The position numbers and the translations under genes were made by a program. From the NCBI GenBank assembly GCA_029972135.1, contig CP124755.1, forward strand, positions 1,612,001-1,676,000: a stretch of DNA of 64,000 nucleotides, given 5' to 3'. Below are positions 9,301 through 19,700 of the stretch, in pieces. Source of the DNA: Candidatus Thiocaldithrix dubininis. Its GTDB lineage: Bacteria > Pseudomonadota > Gammaproteobacteria > Thiotrichales > Thiotrichaceae. The stretch's first letter is position 1. The number at the start of each line of letters is the position of its first letter. The notes below the pieces were generated by a model. The model was not told the DNA's origin. It saw only the letters and a list, made by a program, of their open reading frames with translations, and did not search any database.

Positions 9301-10476
9301 ATCAACTAATTTGAGTACCAAATTGCTGGGAGCTTTAGGTGGGTAGACTAAACTCTCGGCTTGACCCGTACAGCGTGTGCCATTCACTGCAACATCAATC
9401 GGAATCAGATTTAAACCAGTGTGTGAGGCATTAAAACCAAAGGCAATGCTACCGTTTAAAGCGATAATTTTGTTGTAATCAAGGTTTTTAACCAACACTT
9501 TGTCATCGGTTTGGGTAAATTGACCGTTCCAACCTTGGGTAACTTTTTGTTCAGTCGGCATAGTCCAAGTGGTTTGCCAACCATTCCACGCTGCCCCTGT
9601 ATTTTTAATTTCGACAGTGCCAGTGAAACCGTTATCCCACTGATTTTGAATGAGATATTTAACACTGCAAGCTGGTGGCGGCGGTGGCGGTGGGTCTACT
9701 TGTCCCGTGCATTTAACGCCATTAACGCTAATATTGCCCGGGGCATTATTTAAACCGATATGCGAAGCATTAAAGCCAAATTGTAATTGGCTAGCAGCGG
9801 CAATGGTACGATTCCAATCGGCGGGGGCGACAGTAATTTTATTATTGGTTTGTTGATATTGTCCGTTCCAAAAACCTGTGATTTTTTGTTCATTTGGCAT
9901 ATCCCAAGTAACCGTCCAGTTACTCAAGGCATCGCCAGTATTTTTGATTTTGACATCCGCCGTAAAGCCAGTATCCCAAGTATTAGTAACGCTGTAGCTG
10001 ACATCACATGCGACCACGGCTGGCTTAGGTGCGGGGGCATTACCTTCGCATAATACGCCATTCACGCTAACATTGCTGGGAAGCGCATTGACGCCCGTAT
10101 GAGAACCATTAAAACCAAATTGCACATTCGCATTTTTGCTAACGCTAGCGTTCCAGCTTAGATTTTTGACGGTGACAGCGTTTGCAGTTTGGCTATGTGC
10201 GCCATTCCACAAACCGGTAATTTGCTGCTGATTCGGCATAGTCCATGTGGCTTGCCAACTGCTCCACGGGTCGCCAGTATTGGTGAGAGTGACATTCGCA
10301 GTGAAACCATTATTCCATTGACTAGCGATGCTATAGCTAACTTTACAACTGTTAGCCGCCATTGCTTCCGTGTGGAATGATGCTAAGCCAATGCTTAACA
10401 ATGCATATATTAGAAATTGTATATAAGAACGCTTTGCCAATGCACAAGCTAAGCCATGCGGTAACATGCTTATCAT
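6382..10476 (-). CDS. Giant secreted CBM2-FN3-cytochrome c-DUF1592/1588-type protein
   Basis: This 1364-residue protein has a signal sequence (residues ~17-41) followed by three family 2 cellulose-binding-like modules (about 44-143, 156-256, 269-370; each with WNxGF, WTMPxxQ and WNG). A fibronectin III domain follows (about 380-465), then haem sites CATCH (~484) and CAFCH (~576), a second FN3 (~671-765), CASCH (~783), the DUF1587 motif LLTRQEYQNTVNDLLGL (~873), DUF1592/1588-like sequence with CFSCH (~1240), and a DUF1585-like C terminus. Planctomycete-type DUF1592 cytochromes normally lack CBM2 modules, so the fusion is unusual. It heads a three-gene operon with the DUF1552 and fccB-like genes. 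Expected location is periplasmic, cell-surface or secreted, bound to cellulose or chitin-like polymer. GAGGGA precedes ATG 10476. Function is not known; a redox role on a polysaccharide surface is inferred. Confidence 0.85.
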   Translation of the reverse strand: MISMLPHGLACALAKRSYIQFLIYALLSIGLASFHTEAMAANSCKVSYSIASQWNNGFTANVTLTNTGDPWSSWQATWTMPNQQQITGLWNGAHSQTANAVTVKNLSWNASVSKNANVQFGFNGSHTGVNALPSNVSVNGVLCEGNAPAPKPAVVACDVSYSVTNTWDTGFTADVKIKNTGDALSNWTVTWDMPNEQKITGFWNGQYQQTNNKITVAPADWNRTIAAASQLQFGFNASHIGLNNAPGNISVNGVKCTGQVDPPPPPPPACSVKYLIQNQWDNGFTGTVEIKNTGAAWNGWQTTWTMPTEQKVTQGWNGQFTQTDDKVLVKNLDYNKIIALNGSIAFGFNASHTGLNLIPIDVAVNGTRCTGQAESLVYPPKAPSNLVLKLVDNTYVDLTWTDNSKNETKFVLERRANNGSWLNLANLDSNSTTYRDSSLVIATAYDYRLKAINDAGASAYTEIVSGKRQDRTDIRAAMLVNNCATCHGTDGYSSGSSIPSIAGLNKTYLVRTMQAYRSGTRASSVMARIAKGYTDTQIERMADYLAKLPYKAATQSTIPALVARGKAVHETNCAFCHTGTGNDATLTRTLLDGQWATYLHATLEDYYLGRSSNVPTEMAHQLTDLKAQQGEDILWALAQYYAADATAKAGGTSNNGGNNNSGNIIDGNTNTNVSPSAPSNFSATVVDNSKVNLNWQDNSANETGFKVERRLSNSSDADWSLLAEVASNLKTYTDSSVAMGQSYDYRVSAFNAAGTSTSSSASASLQTTLIYGQSQYQRQGCASCHGADGKGGFTNLPLTKYSSSQLAELSKLIHDTMPPGNLGACSNSCATAIAQYIIDNLVPNANGANNNTNQTCADMPPAATRSLRLLTRQEYQNTVNDLLGLQLDLLHKLPEENRVDGFDNNVEQNQITSLRLEAYMTQAEQLASQAVLQSWEKILPCTQQDAACGRQFVQSFGKRAFRRPLTTTEVDQYASAFSGTTAGVTFKDAVETAVMRFLMSPNFLYRSELGELQADGTYKLSPYEVASSLSYLFWGSMPDDALFQAAAQNALDTPQQRITQASRLLAAARSRQQVGNFVGQWLLKTNPYFLPAKDSSVYPAYTDAVRMAMSQELINFFNFVAFDSTQGFRELYAADYVLANKTLADFYNISGVMDNNFVKAPVTDGSRHGVLTLGAVLARYANSNESHPFKRGRFFFERVLCHDLPEPANMGVVQAPDPDPNMTTRERFVFHSNSGTSCFSCHQYLDGPGFNFENYDGSGQFRLTENGSLIDAAGILRGLETYTPSEQQPVSNLSQLSNIVADSPTAARCLGKQYYRYATGRRETTADSCALNSYLDTYEASGYNLQTLLLSIVNTPNFTLRRAQ

Positions 10477-10750
10477 ATAAGTCCCTCGCTACTAATATGG
10501 CTTCGCATAATCCATATTTATTACAAAAGTGTAATCATAGGCATCAAAACTTTCAATCAAAAATGCAGCAAATTTTAAAATTAATGCAAAAGAATTTTTG
10601 AGGGTTGCTAGGGGTATCTTTCTGAACGGTTGACTTTATCTGATCAGTTGATCTGATTTTATGGAAATTTACACAATTGCTATGGTAAATAGTTGCGCTA
10701 AATTATAAGCTGTATTAATTAGAAAAAGCCAAACCAGTGTCGAGGGAGTC
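10477..10750. promoter_or_regulatory. Shared divergent promoter region of the two redox modules
   Basis: These 274 AT-rich bases separate the two giant genes. No gene is seen. An imperfect dyad at 10639-10656 (core GATCA-GT-TGATC, outer TC/GA arms) could be an operator. A possible plus-strand promoter is TTGCTA (10677-10682), 17 bases, then TAAATT; it is weak. Both genes have near-identical leaders just before the ATG (CGAGGGAC and CGAGGGAG). Confidence 0.45.
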
Positions 10751-13700
10751 ATGGCTATACAAACAAGTTGGCGAAAAATAGTGCTTAATAGCTTGTTTTC
10801 ACTATTTTTATTTATGACTTGTGTATCCGCACAAGTATCCGCAGAGGATTTCTCTAGCCACGCGTATGCCTTATATCCGACGGCTAGTACGCTCGACAGA
10901 ATCAGTCCTTTACAGCGTATTTCACTGCAAGACCTAACGACGCAAGCTGCTTATACCCAAGCTGTTAACGAAGCCTTAGCGGCTACGCGTAGTATGCCAA
11001 CCGGGCATAAAGCCTTACTCAATCTCGACTTGGATTTTCTACAAATTGCCCAAAGCACTAGCTTATATACCGATGCCCAAGGCAAGCCGTTAGTGGTAAA
11101 TACCGTTGATAACAGCACCTTGCCAGATCATGGCATTTGGTTAGATAAAGCGGTGACGGTAGTTGCGGCGCGAGTAGCTGAATTTTTCAGACAATACAAA
11201 GCGGCGGGCGGAATGGTTGACTTCGTAAGCCTTGATTATCGAGGCTTGGCATTAACCGCTAATGACATAAAAGCCGCCGGAGAAGCGTCCGGCAATTTAA
11301 GCAGTTACTTACAGGCGATTCAAGCGGATAGTCGTTTTGCAAGTATTCAGAACAATTTAGGTTTTAGCGATCTCAGTACGATGTATGCAGGCGATGTGCA
11401 AGCCTTGCAACGTCAACAAACGTGGAATGCAGTAATGCAAGCACGGGTTGCCACTTATTTACATCAAGCGTTTTATACGCCCTTGCAAACTCATTTCCGT
11501 AATGTGCAAGTTTCTGAGCGTGAGCAAGCTTATTATTCTAATGCTTTTCCCAGTGCCATCCCGGGCGAAAATACCAAAGCCAGCACAATGGTCGGTACAG
11601 GGCAAAATAAACAATTAACGGGTATTCTGCCAAGCACGGGCATTGTGGTGAATAATAAAACCTACGCAGCCACGCCTTTTAATGCCTTACGTTATGAAGT
11701 GAATCGGGTACGCAGTTCAGCTATTGCTGTAAATAAACCGATTTATCCGACCGTTTTTAGTAAAACAAAAATACCTGCTAGTACGGGTTATACCACTTTA
11801 TTAGCAAATAATGATCTTTACCAAGAAATGCTCCTGCATGCGGCGCTAACAGGCTCACGCAAATATATTTATTTAAATACGCAAACTGCCAGCACGGATG
11901 ATGCGTTATTAAATAATGCCTTAACTGAATTCGATCAACAGGTTGGCACAAGCACAGTATTAACCCGTTTAGCAGATAACGGAGCAGATTGGGATCAACC
12001 GTATATTTTAACTGCTGCTTTAAGTGGTACAAGCAAAGTATGGCGTTTTACGCCCGAGCTAACGGCTAATAAAACCTTGAGTGCAACTTTACTCAATGCT
12101 TATCCAGCCCAGTTTGCTTTAAATAATGGTTTAAAACTAACAATTCCTAACGCCAAAGTTCAAACTTTGGCGAAACCGATTTCTAGTCAAGGATTTTGGT
12201 TAAAAGAAGAAGTTAGTAGCAATATTATAAAATGTGCTGCACCGTCGGTAAATCAGACCTGTACTACCTATTACCCTTCAAGCGATTTAACACAGCAAGC
12301 GGCTTTAATAGCTGAACAACCGGCTGTCTTTAATGATACGGGTACATTATCTCCCTTATTTGTGAAGAATTGGGGTTACGGCGGCGCGGATATTAGTGCA
12401 AAAACAGATGGTTTTTCGGTGGTTTATCAAGCCAATTTAAACCTGCTAGGTGGCAATTATAATTTTACACTGAGAGCTGATGATTCTGCGCAAGTTTGGA
12501 TTGATGATCAACTGGTATTAGACGGCTCAACTAATACCGCTATTAATGCACGTACCCTAAGTAAAGAGCTTAATTTAACGCCGGGTTCACATAATATTCG
12601 TTTGCAATATACTGATATTAGTGCTGCCGCAGCGGTCGATTTATCGTTTAAACGCCTGACTTGTAGTACCAGTACCACCAAAACCTGCTTAACGTATATT
12701 GATAAAAGCGGTAATACACTTATTACGGAATTGCCTTTAATACAAACCAGTAATTCACTGAACTTCGATTTTAATAAGTTTAGCTTCCCAAGCAATGTTA
12801 ATACTGAAAAAGGTTTATTGATGCGTTGGGATGGGGTAATTGATATTAAAAAAGCAGGTAATTATGCATTTGAAATTAAACACGGTTTAGGTGCATTAAA
12901 TATCTGGATTGATGGGCAATTGCTTTATAATAATAACGGTTATAGTGCCAATATTCTGACACAAGCTTTGCAGAATTTAACCGTGGGTGCGCATCAAATT
13001 CGTGTTGAACTAAAAGCCGTGCCGGGTAGTTATTTAAATATTAATTGGTTATTAGCCTTAAACAACTGTAGCGTTGTTCCACAAGGCTCATTCTGTGCCG
13101 AATTCTTTGATAATCCGAATTTAACACCACCTGCAAAACGTTTTCAGGCAAGCCCTGCTATTGATTTCGATTGGGGCAGTAATGCACCTATGTCCGGTAA
13201 TAATTTCCCAACTGATAAGTTTTCAGTGCGTTGGTTAGGCGATTTTGAGTTTGCCGCCGGTAATTATACTTTCACTACTACCAGTGATGATGGGGTCAGA
13301 GTTTGGGTTGATGAACAAATTGTGATTGATGCGTGGAAAGATCAATGGAATGCAGTCAATAAACAAGGGATTAAACTCGCGGCGGGTAAGCATCGTATTA
13401 AAATGGAGTATTACGATAATACCAATGGGGCTTTGGCTAAATTAGCTTGGAAAAAAGTCGGCGATGGTTGTATCAGTATTCCGGATAATCAATATTGTGC
13501 AGAATATTATGCAAATACGGCATTTGCAGATGAACCTTTAAAAGTGGCTAATACCGATAAAATTGATTTTGCATGGCAAGACACTGCGCCTATTACTGAA
13601 AGTCCAGCGGATAAATTCTCAATTCGTTGGCAAGGGAATTTCGATTTTAATGCTGATAAATATCGTTTTATTGCGCAAGTCGATGACGGTGTTCGGGTTT

Positions 13701-16700
13701 GGGTCGATAACCAGTTAGTCATTGATCAATGGGCAGGCAAAGCTAACCAAGAATATACCGCTGATATTGTGCTAACCGCAGGCAAACATTTAGTTAAAGT
13801 TGAATATAAAGAGGAATACGGTTGGGCATCCGCTCGTGTGAATTGGGAACAAATGCGCGAATGTAGCGGTATTCCCGATAATAGTTTTTGTGGCGAGTTT
13901 TTCGATAGCGATAAATTAGGGGGTGCGGTAATTCGTACTCAAGCCGCCGCTGCCATTGATTTTGATTGGGCAGATAAACGACCGATGCAAGGTTTAAAAG
14001 CGGATAAGTTTACAGCGCGTTGGCAGGGTAAATTTGATTTTAATGCCGGTTATTATCGTTTTACGGGTGAAGCGGACGATGGCATTAAAGTTTGGGTAGA
14101 TGATGTATTAGTCATTGACCATTGGGCACTGGATTGGCAATGGCAAGGTAAAGTACAAGCTGTGCCTTATATTCCACAGGGTAAACATATGGTGAAAGTG
14201 GAATATTTGGAAAATTATAGCTCGGCTAAATTAAAGTTAAATTGGCAGGAGGTACAAGGCTGTGCCAGCACACCGGAAAATCGGTTTTGTTTAGAGTTAT
14301 ATAATAATAAAGATTTTTCGGGCTTTATTCGCCAATTACAGCCAGTTGATAGTATTAATGTAGATTGGGGTGAAAATCAGCCTGATCCCTTAGTGAATAA
14401 AGACAATTTTGCAGCACGTTGGACAGGTAAATATCAGTTTACGGCAGGGACCTATCGTTTTGTGACGGATACAGATCAAGGCGTGGTGTTGTATATTGAC
14501 GGTCAAAAAGTTATTGACCAATGGACACAACAAAATAATAAGCAGCAAAAAATTATAAAACTCAACGAAGGTTGGCATACGCTTAAAATGGAAACCTTCG
14601 ATTCATGGTCAACGGCTAAAGCTAAATTAACTTGGGAGCAGTTACCCGATTGTAGTACAGCCCCTGAAAATCAATTCTGCGCAGAATATTATGCAACTAA
14701 GGATTTAACCGGTGATTTAGCCAATATTCAATTAGCCGATAAAATTGATTTTGATTGGACAGGCAATGCACCGAGTAACTTTGTACCTAAAGACAATTTT
14801 TCGGTTCGTTGGGTGGGTAAATTCCAATTTGACGCGGGTTTGTATCGCTTTGTAACTGATGCAGATAATGCTATTAAAGTTTGGGTTGATGACGAAGTAT
14901 TGATTGATGCGTGGAATCCGCAATGGCCTTGGTATGCTAAACAACGTCGTTTAAAACAATTAAGTGCGGGTTTGCATACGATTAAAGTCGAATACCGTGA
15001 AGAATGGGGTAATGCTAAGGCTAAATTAGCTTGGGAGGGTGTACCTGATTGTAAGACGGAAATCCCAACCGGGAAGTTCTGCGGAAGCTTCTTTAATTCC
15101 AAAGATTTAAGCGGTGAAGTAGCGGATAATCGCTACGATGACAAAATCAATTTTGACTGGGCGAGTGCAGCCCCACAAGACGGCGTGAATACTGATTTCT
15201 CGGCACGTTGGCAAGGTAAAATGGATTTTGCGGAAGGCGAGTATACCTTTAGTACCAAGGTCGACGATGGCTTTAGATTATGGGTAGACGGTAATGTGGT
15301 GATCGATTCATGGAAGCCGCAAGCCGCAACACTTTACAGCAAACGTATCTTCTTAAGCGGCGGTTTACATACCTTAAAAGCCGAATATTACGATGCAGGC
15401 GGTTTAGCGGTTGCTCAATTAAATTGGAAATCTGAGCAATTAAGCGAACCGCAAATCCCTAGCAATTTGCGCACAGCTAGCTTAGTGCAAGATAAAGTCG
15501 TACTAACTTGGGATGCGCAACCCATTGTAAGTCAATATAAGGTATATAAAGCGGGTAAGCTGCTAAGCCAAGTGAGTAGCAATACAATTACCGATTTACA
15601 AGTTAGTGCTACTCAGACTTATAACTATACGGTTACAGCGGTATGGCCGAATGGGCGTGAATCACGTCCGGCTGTTTTAAGCGTGACAGTGCCCGATACT
15701 CAAGCGCCTAAACCTCCAACTAAGCTGAGTGTACAAGCGATAGCACCGACCTCGGTTACCTTAGTCTGGACGGGCGCAAGCGATAATATTGCGATTAAAA
15801 ACTATCAAGTGTGGCGGGATGGCGTACAAATTGCCGAAACCAGTGATGCAGGTTTTGTCGATAATACCTTAAGCAGCACGGGAAAATACTTGTATAGCGT
15901 GAAAGCGGTCGATACCTCAAATAATGTGTCGCTAGCTTCTGCAGGGTTAAGTGTCACTACCAAAGATGGCATTGGGCCAACTGTACCCACCGGTTTACAA
16001 GCTGCTGTACTTAATCCTACACAAATTGCCTTAACATGGGACAGTGCAACCGATAATGTAGGGGTTGCACAATATCGAATTGTGCGGAATGGCACGCAAA
16101 TTGGTATTAGTAAACAAACCAGCTTTACTGATAAAACGGTTAAAGAAAACACCCAATACAGTTATCAAGTTCGGGCAGCGGATGCGGCGGGCAATGTTTC
16201 TGCGCCTTCCTTAGCGGTGCAGACCATTAGTGGAGATGCGACTGCTCCCAGTGCACCGACGGATTTAGCTGCTAGCATTACACCTAATCAGCAAGTGAAA
16301 TTAACTTGGTCAGCAGCGATTGATAACAAAGGTGTGAGCCAATATCGGATTATACGGGATGGACGTTTATTAGCGATTACCGCATTTTTGGCTTATACCG
16401 ATACTGCTGCCAAAGTGGGACAAACTTACACCTATGTTGTGAAAGCGGTTGATGCGGCGAATAATGCATCGTTAGATAGTAATGCGATTAGCATTACGCC
16501 TACGGGTATTTGTGAAACCACACAACTGTATTACAAGCAAAGCGTTGAAGGCACGATGAACACCTGTGCGACCTGCCATATTGCAGGGGGGATGGGGCAA
16601 AATAGCCGCTTTATCTTATCTAATGCACCAGAGAGTAGTTTGCGTAATCTAGGTGCAATCAGCAATCTTAACCAGTTGTTAGGTAAGCAAATTTTCTTAG

Positions 16701-19700
16701 ATAAAGCATCCGGTACATTAACGCACGGTGGTGGCACTGTTATTAGTAAAACCTCTGGCGAGTATGCGGCGTTTGCTAAGTTACTGGATCAATTAAAAAC
16801 ACCCGGACAATGCACGGATGTGGTGGATGCAAATGAGCCGTTATTGACCCAATCATTAGTTGCTAACTGTATGAGCTGTCACGGGAGTAATGGTGCAAGT
16901 ACTGGTCCCGCAACTCCAAGTTTGGGTGGTTTAAGCAAAGCCTATTTGACGCAGGTTTTAACTGATTATCAAACAGGTAAACGTGCGTCTAGTGTTATGG
17001 ATCGGATTGCTAAGGGTTATACTGCCGATGAAATTACGCGTATTGCTGACTTCTTTGCGCAACAACCCTTTAGTGCCGGTCAACAAACCACCGATAGTGC
17101 GCAAGTGACGCAAGGTCATACGCTACATAACCAATATTGCGCCAGTTGCCATACTAGTGGTGGAAAAGATGTGAGCCGTACAGGTTCACGTTTAGCAGGG
17201 CAATGGAAGCCTTATATGCAACGTACCTTATTGGATTACGCGCTGAATCGCAGCCAAACCAATGCAGAAATGGCACAGGCGATTAAAACGGTTTACCAAT
17301 TACAAGGTAAAAATGGTTTAAGTGCACTAACCGAGTATTACGCTAGCCAATCCACGGATACCAATGCGCCAACGCCACCCAGCGAATTAGTCGCAGAATC
17401 ACACTCACCAACCAGCGTTACCTTGACGTGGATGGATTCAGACGATGATTGGGGTGTGTTGTATTACGATATTTATCGGGATGGCGTTTGGATTGGTCGC
17501 ACCCGCTTCAATACGTATACCGATTTAGGTTTAAAAGCGGGGAATTATCGCTATACCGTGGTTGCTGTAGATACCTTTGGTAATCGTTCAGTGGTGAGCA
17601 ATGAATCCAGTGCGGTATTAAGTGCAGAGGAAAGTACGCCTAATGGTGTGCAATTGCTGAGTTATCCAGATACCTTACGTAAGGCGGCTTTGATATTGCT
17701 GAATCGTTTGCCCACTCCAGCGGAATTGAATGTGGCTAAAACCGAAGAAACCTTCCGTAGTACCTTGCGCACGATGTTAGATAGCAAAGGCGCGTTAGAT
17801 CAATTTGTCTATCGAGCGGGTCATGAAAGTTTCTTAAGTGGTGGCGCTGAATGGATTGGTAACACAAGAGGGTTATCAAGTGCAGATTTCCCAGCGCTTA
17901 ATACACTAACGGATGCTGAAAAAGCGGCAGCTAATGATGCAGTAAGACGCGAGCCGGTGTATTTACTGCAATATTTGGTGGGTAATGATAAACCGTGGAC
18001 AGAAGCGTTAACGGCGAATTATACGGTAATGAATCCACAATTAGCGAAGGCGACAGGCGCAACCCCCGTGAGCGGCGCGTTTACCGATGCTACAAATGCC
18101 AAAGAGTTTAAACCCGTGCGTATTCCACAAGTATCGGCGCGCTATCCGGGAAAAGCCTTTGCGCATGCAGGCGTTCTCAGTACTAATTCATGGTTATCTC
18201 GTTTCCCAACCACGGATACCAACCGCAATCGTCATCGGGCTGCGAAGGTGTATAAACAATTCTTAGGCGTGGATATTGAAGCTTTAGCGCAACGCCCGTT
18301 GGATGACAGTAAAAACGGCAATTACTTAGTGCCAACGATGGAAAATCCTAACTGTATGGTTTGCCATACAGTCATGGAACCGGTTGCTGGTGCATTCCGC
18401 GATTGGGGTAATAATAGCCGTTATTTACAGAACTTTGATGGCAGCAAAGGTGATAAAGATTCGTTAGCTTGGGTATATAAAAGCAGCAGTTATCTACTGG
18501 ATAAAAACGGTCAGCCTTGGTATCACATGGGGGATACATGGTATCGCGATATGTTCCCCACTGGCTTTAATAACCGTACCGCACCCGGTGGTTATGGGGC
18601 TTATAGCGGCGTGACATGGACTACTTCTAATAATCTGCTGAAGAATTCTTCTGCCGAGTCGGGTAATACGGGCTGGATAGTCAATAAAGGCTTAATCGAG
18701 TCTGTCAATAAAACTAGCTGTGCGCGTGCACCTGCGCCGCGTGATCCTAAAAATGGTAAAGCTTTCTATCAAGTGGGTTCATGCAATACCGCACTGAATG
18801 AAAGCTTGGCTTGGCAAGATATTGATATTAGTGCGCAGGCGACTAATGTAGATAAAGGTAAAGCCGAAATTGATTACGGTGCTTATTTCTCTGCATTGTA
18901 TTCACAAGACAAAGCCTCGATTTGGGTGGAATATTTAGATAAAGCGGGCGCAAGTTTAGGTAAATCTACGATATTAACCGATCAAATTTCTTGGAACTGG
19001 GCGAATAAAACCGCTACTGCCAAAGTACCTGTGGGTACACGAAAATTACGCTTTACGCTGCAAGGCTTACGCTCAACTCAAACATGGGCAGATAAATATA
19101 TTGATGCTTATGTAGAAGATTTGTATCTACTGTTACGTACGCCGGATAGCAATGTACTGAATGTCACGGGTAAACAAGATACCTTGCAATGGTTAGGCAG
19201 TCAGTTAGTACAAGACCCACGCTTTGCTAAAGGCGGTGTGTATTTCTGGTTCAAACCGCTATTCAAACGCGACCCTATTAAAGCGCCGGTTGATCAAAAT
19301 GTTGAAGATTATGCCCAACAAATGACGGCTTATAATGCACAAGACGAAATTCTAACACAGTTAGCCAATCGTTTTGCGTATAACCAAGGACATGGTGTTT
19401 GGAATGTGAAGGATTTGCTAATTGATATGGTAGCAAGCCCCTTATTCCGTGCGACAGCAGGACAACTAAGCACTGAACAACAACGTACCTTAAGCGATAC
19501 CGGTTTGGCACGCTTGTTAACCCCTGAAGAACTGTATGCCAAAACCAAAGCGATTATGGGCAGCGATTGGTATTCGTTCCGTCCAGAAAATGCTTGGGGT
19601 TCAAGCATGGGCTTGTTCTACGGTGGCTTTGATGGTGGACGTATTCAAGCTAAGCCGAACACTGAAATGAATAGCTTAATGGCGACTGTGCCAGAACGTA

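Noticed and set aside
7849-10053. Several 60-90 codon frames opposite the CBM2 giant gene
   Set aside because: They are shadows of repeated CBM2/FN3 coding sequence, without ribosome sites.
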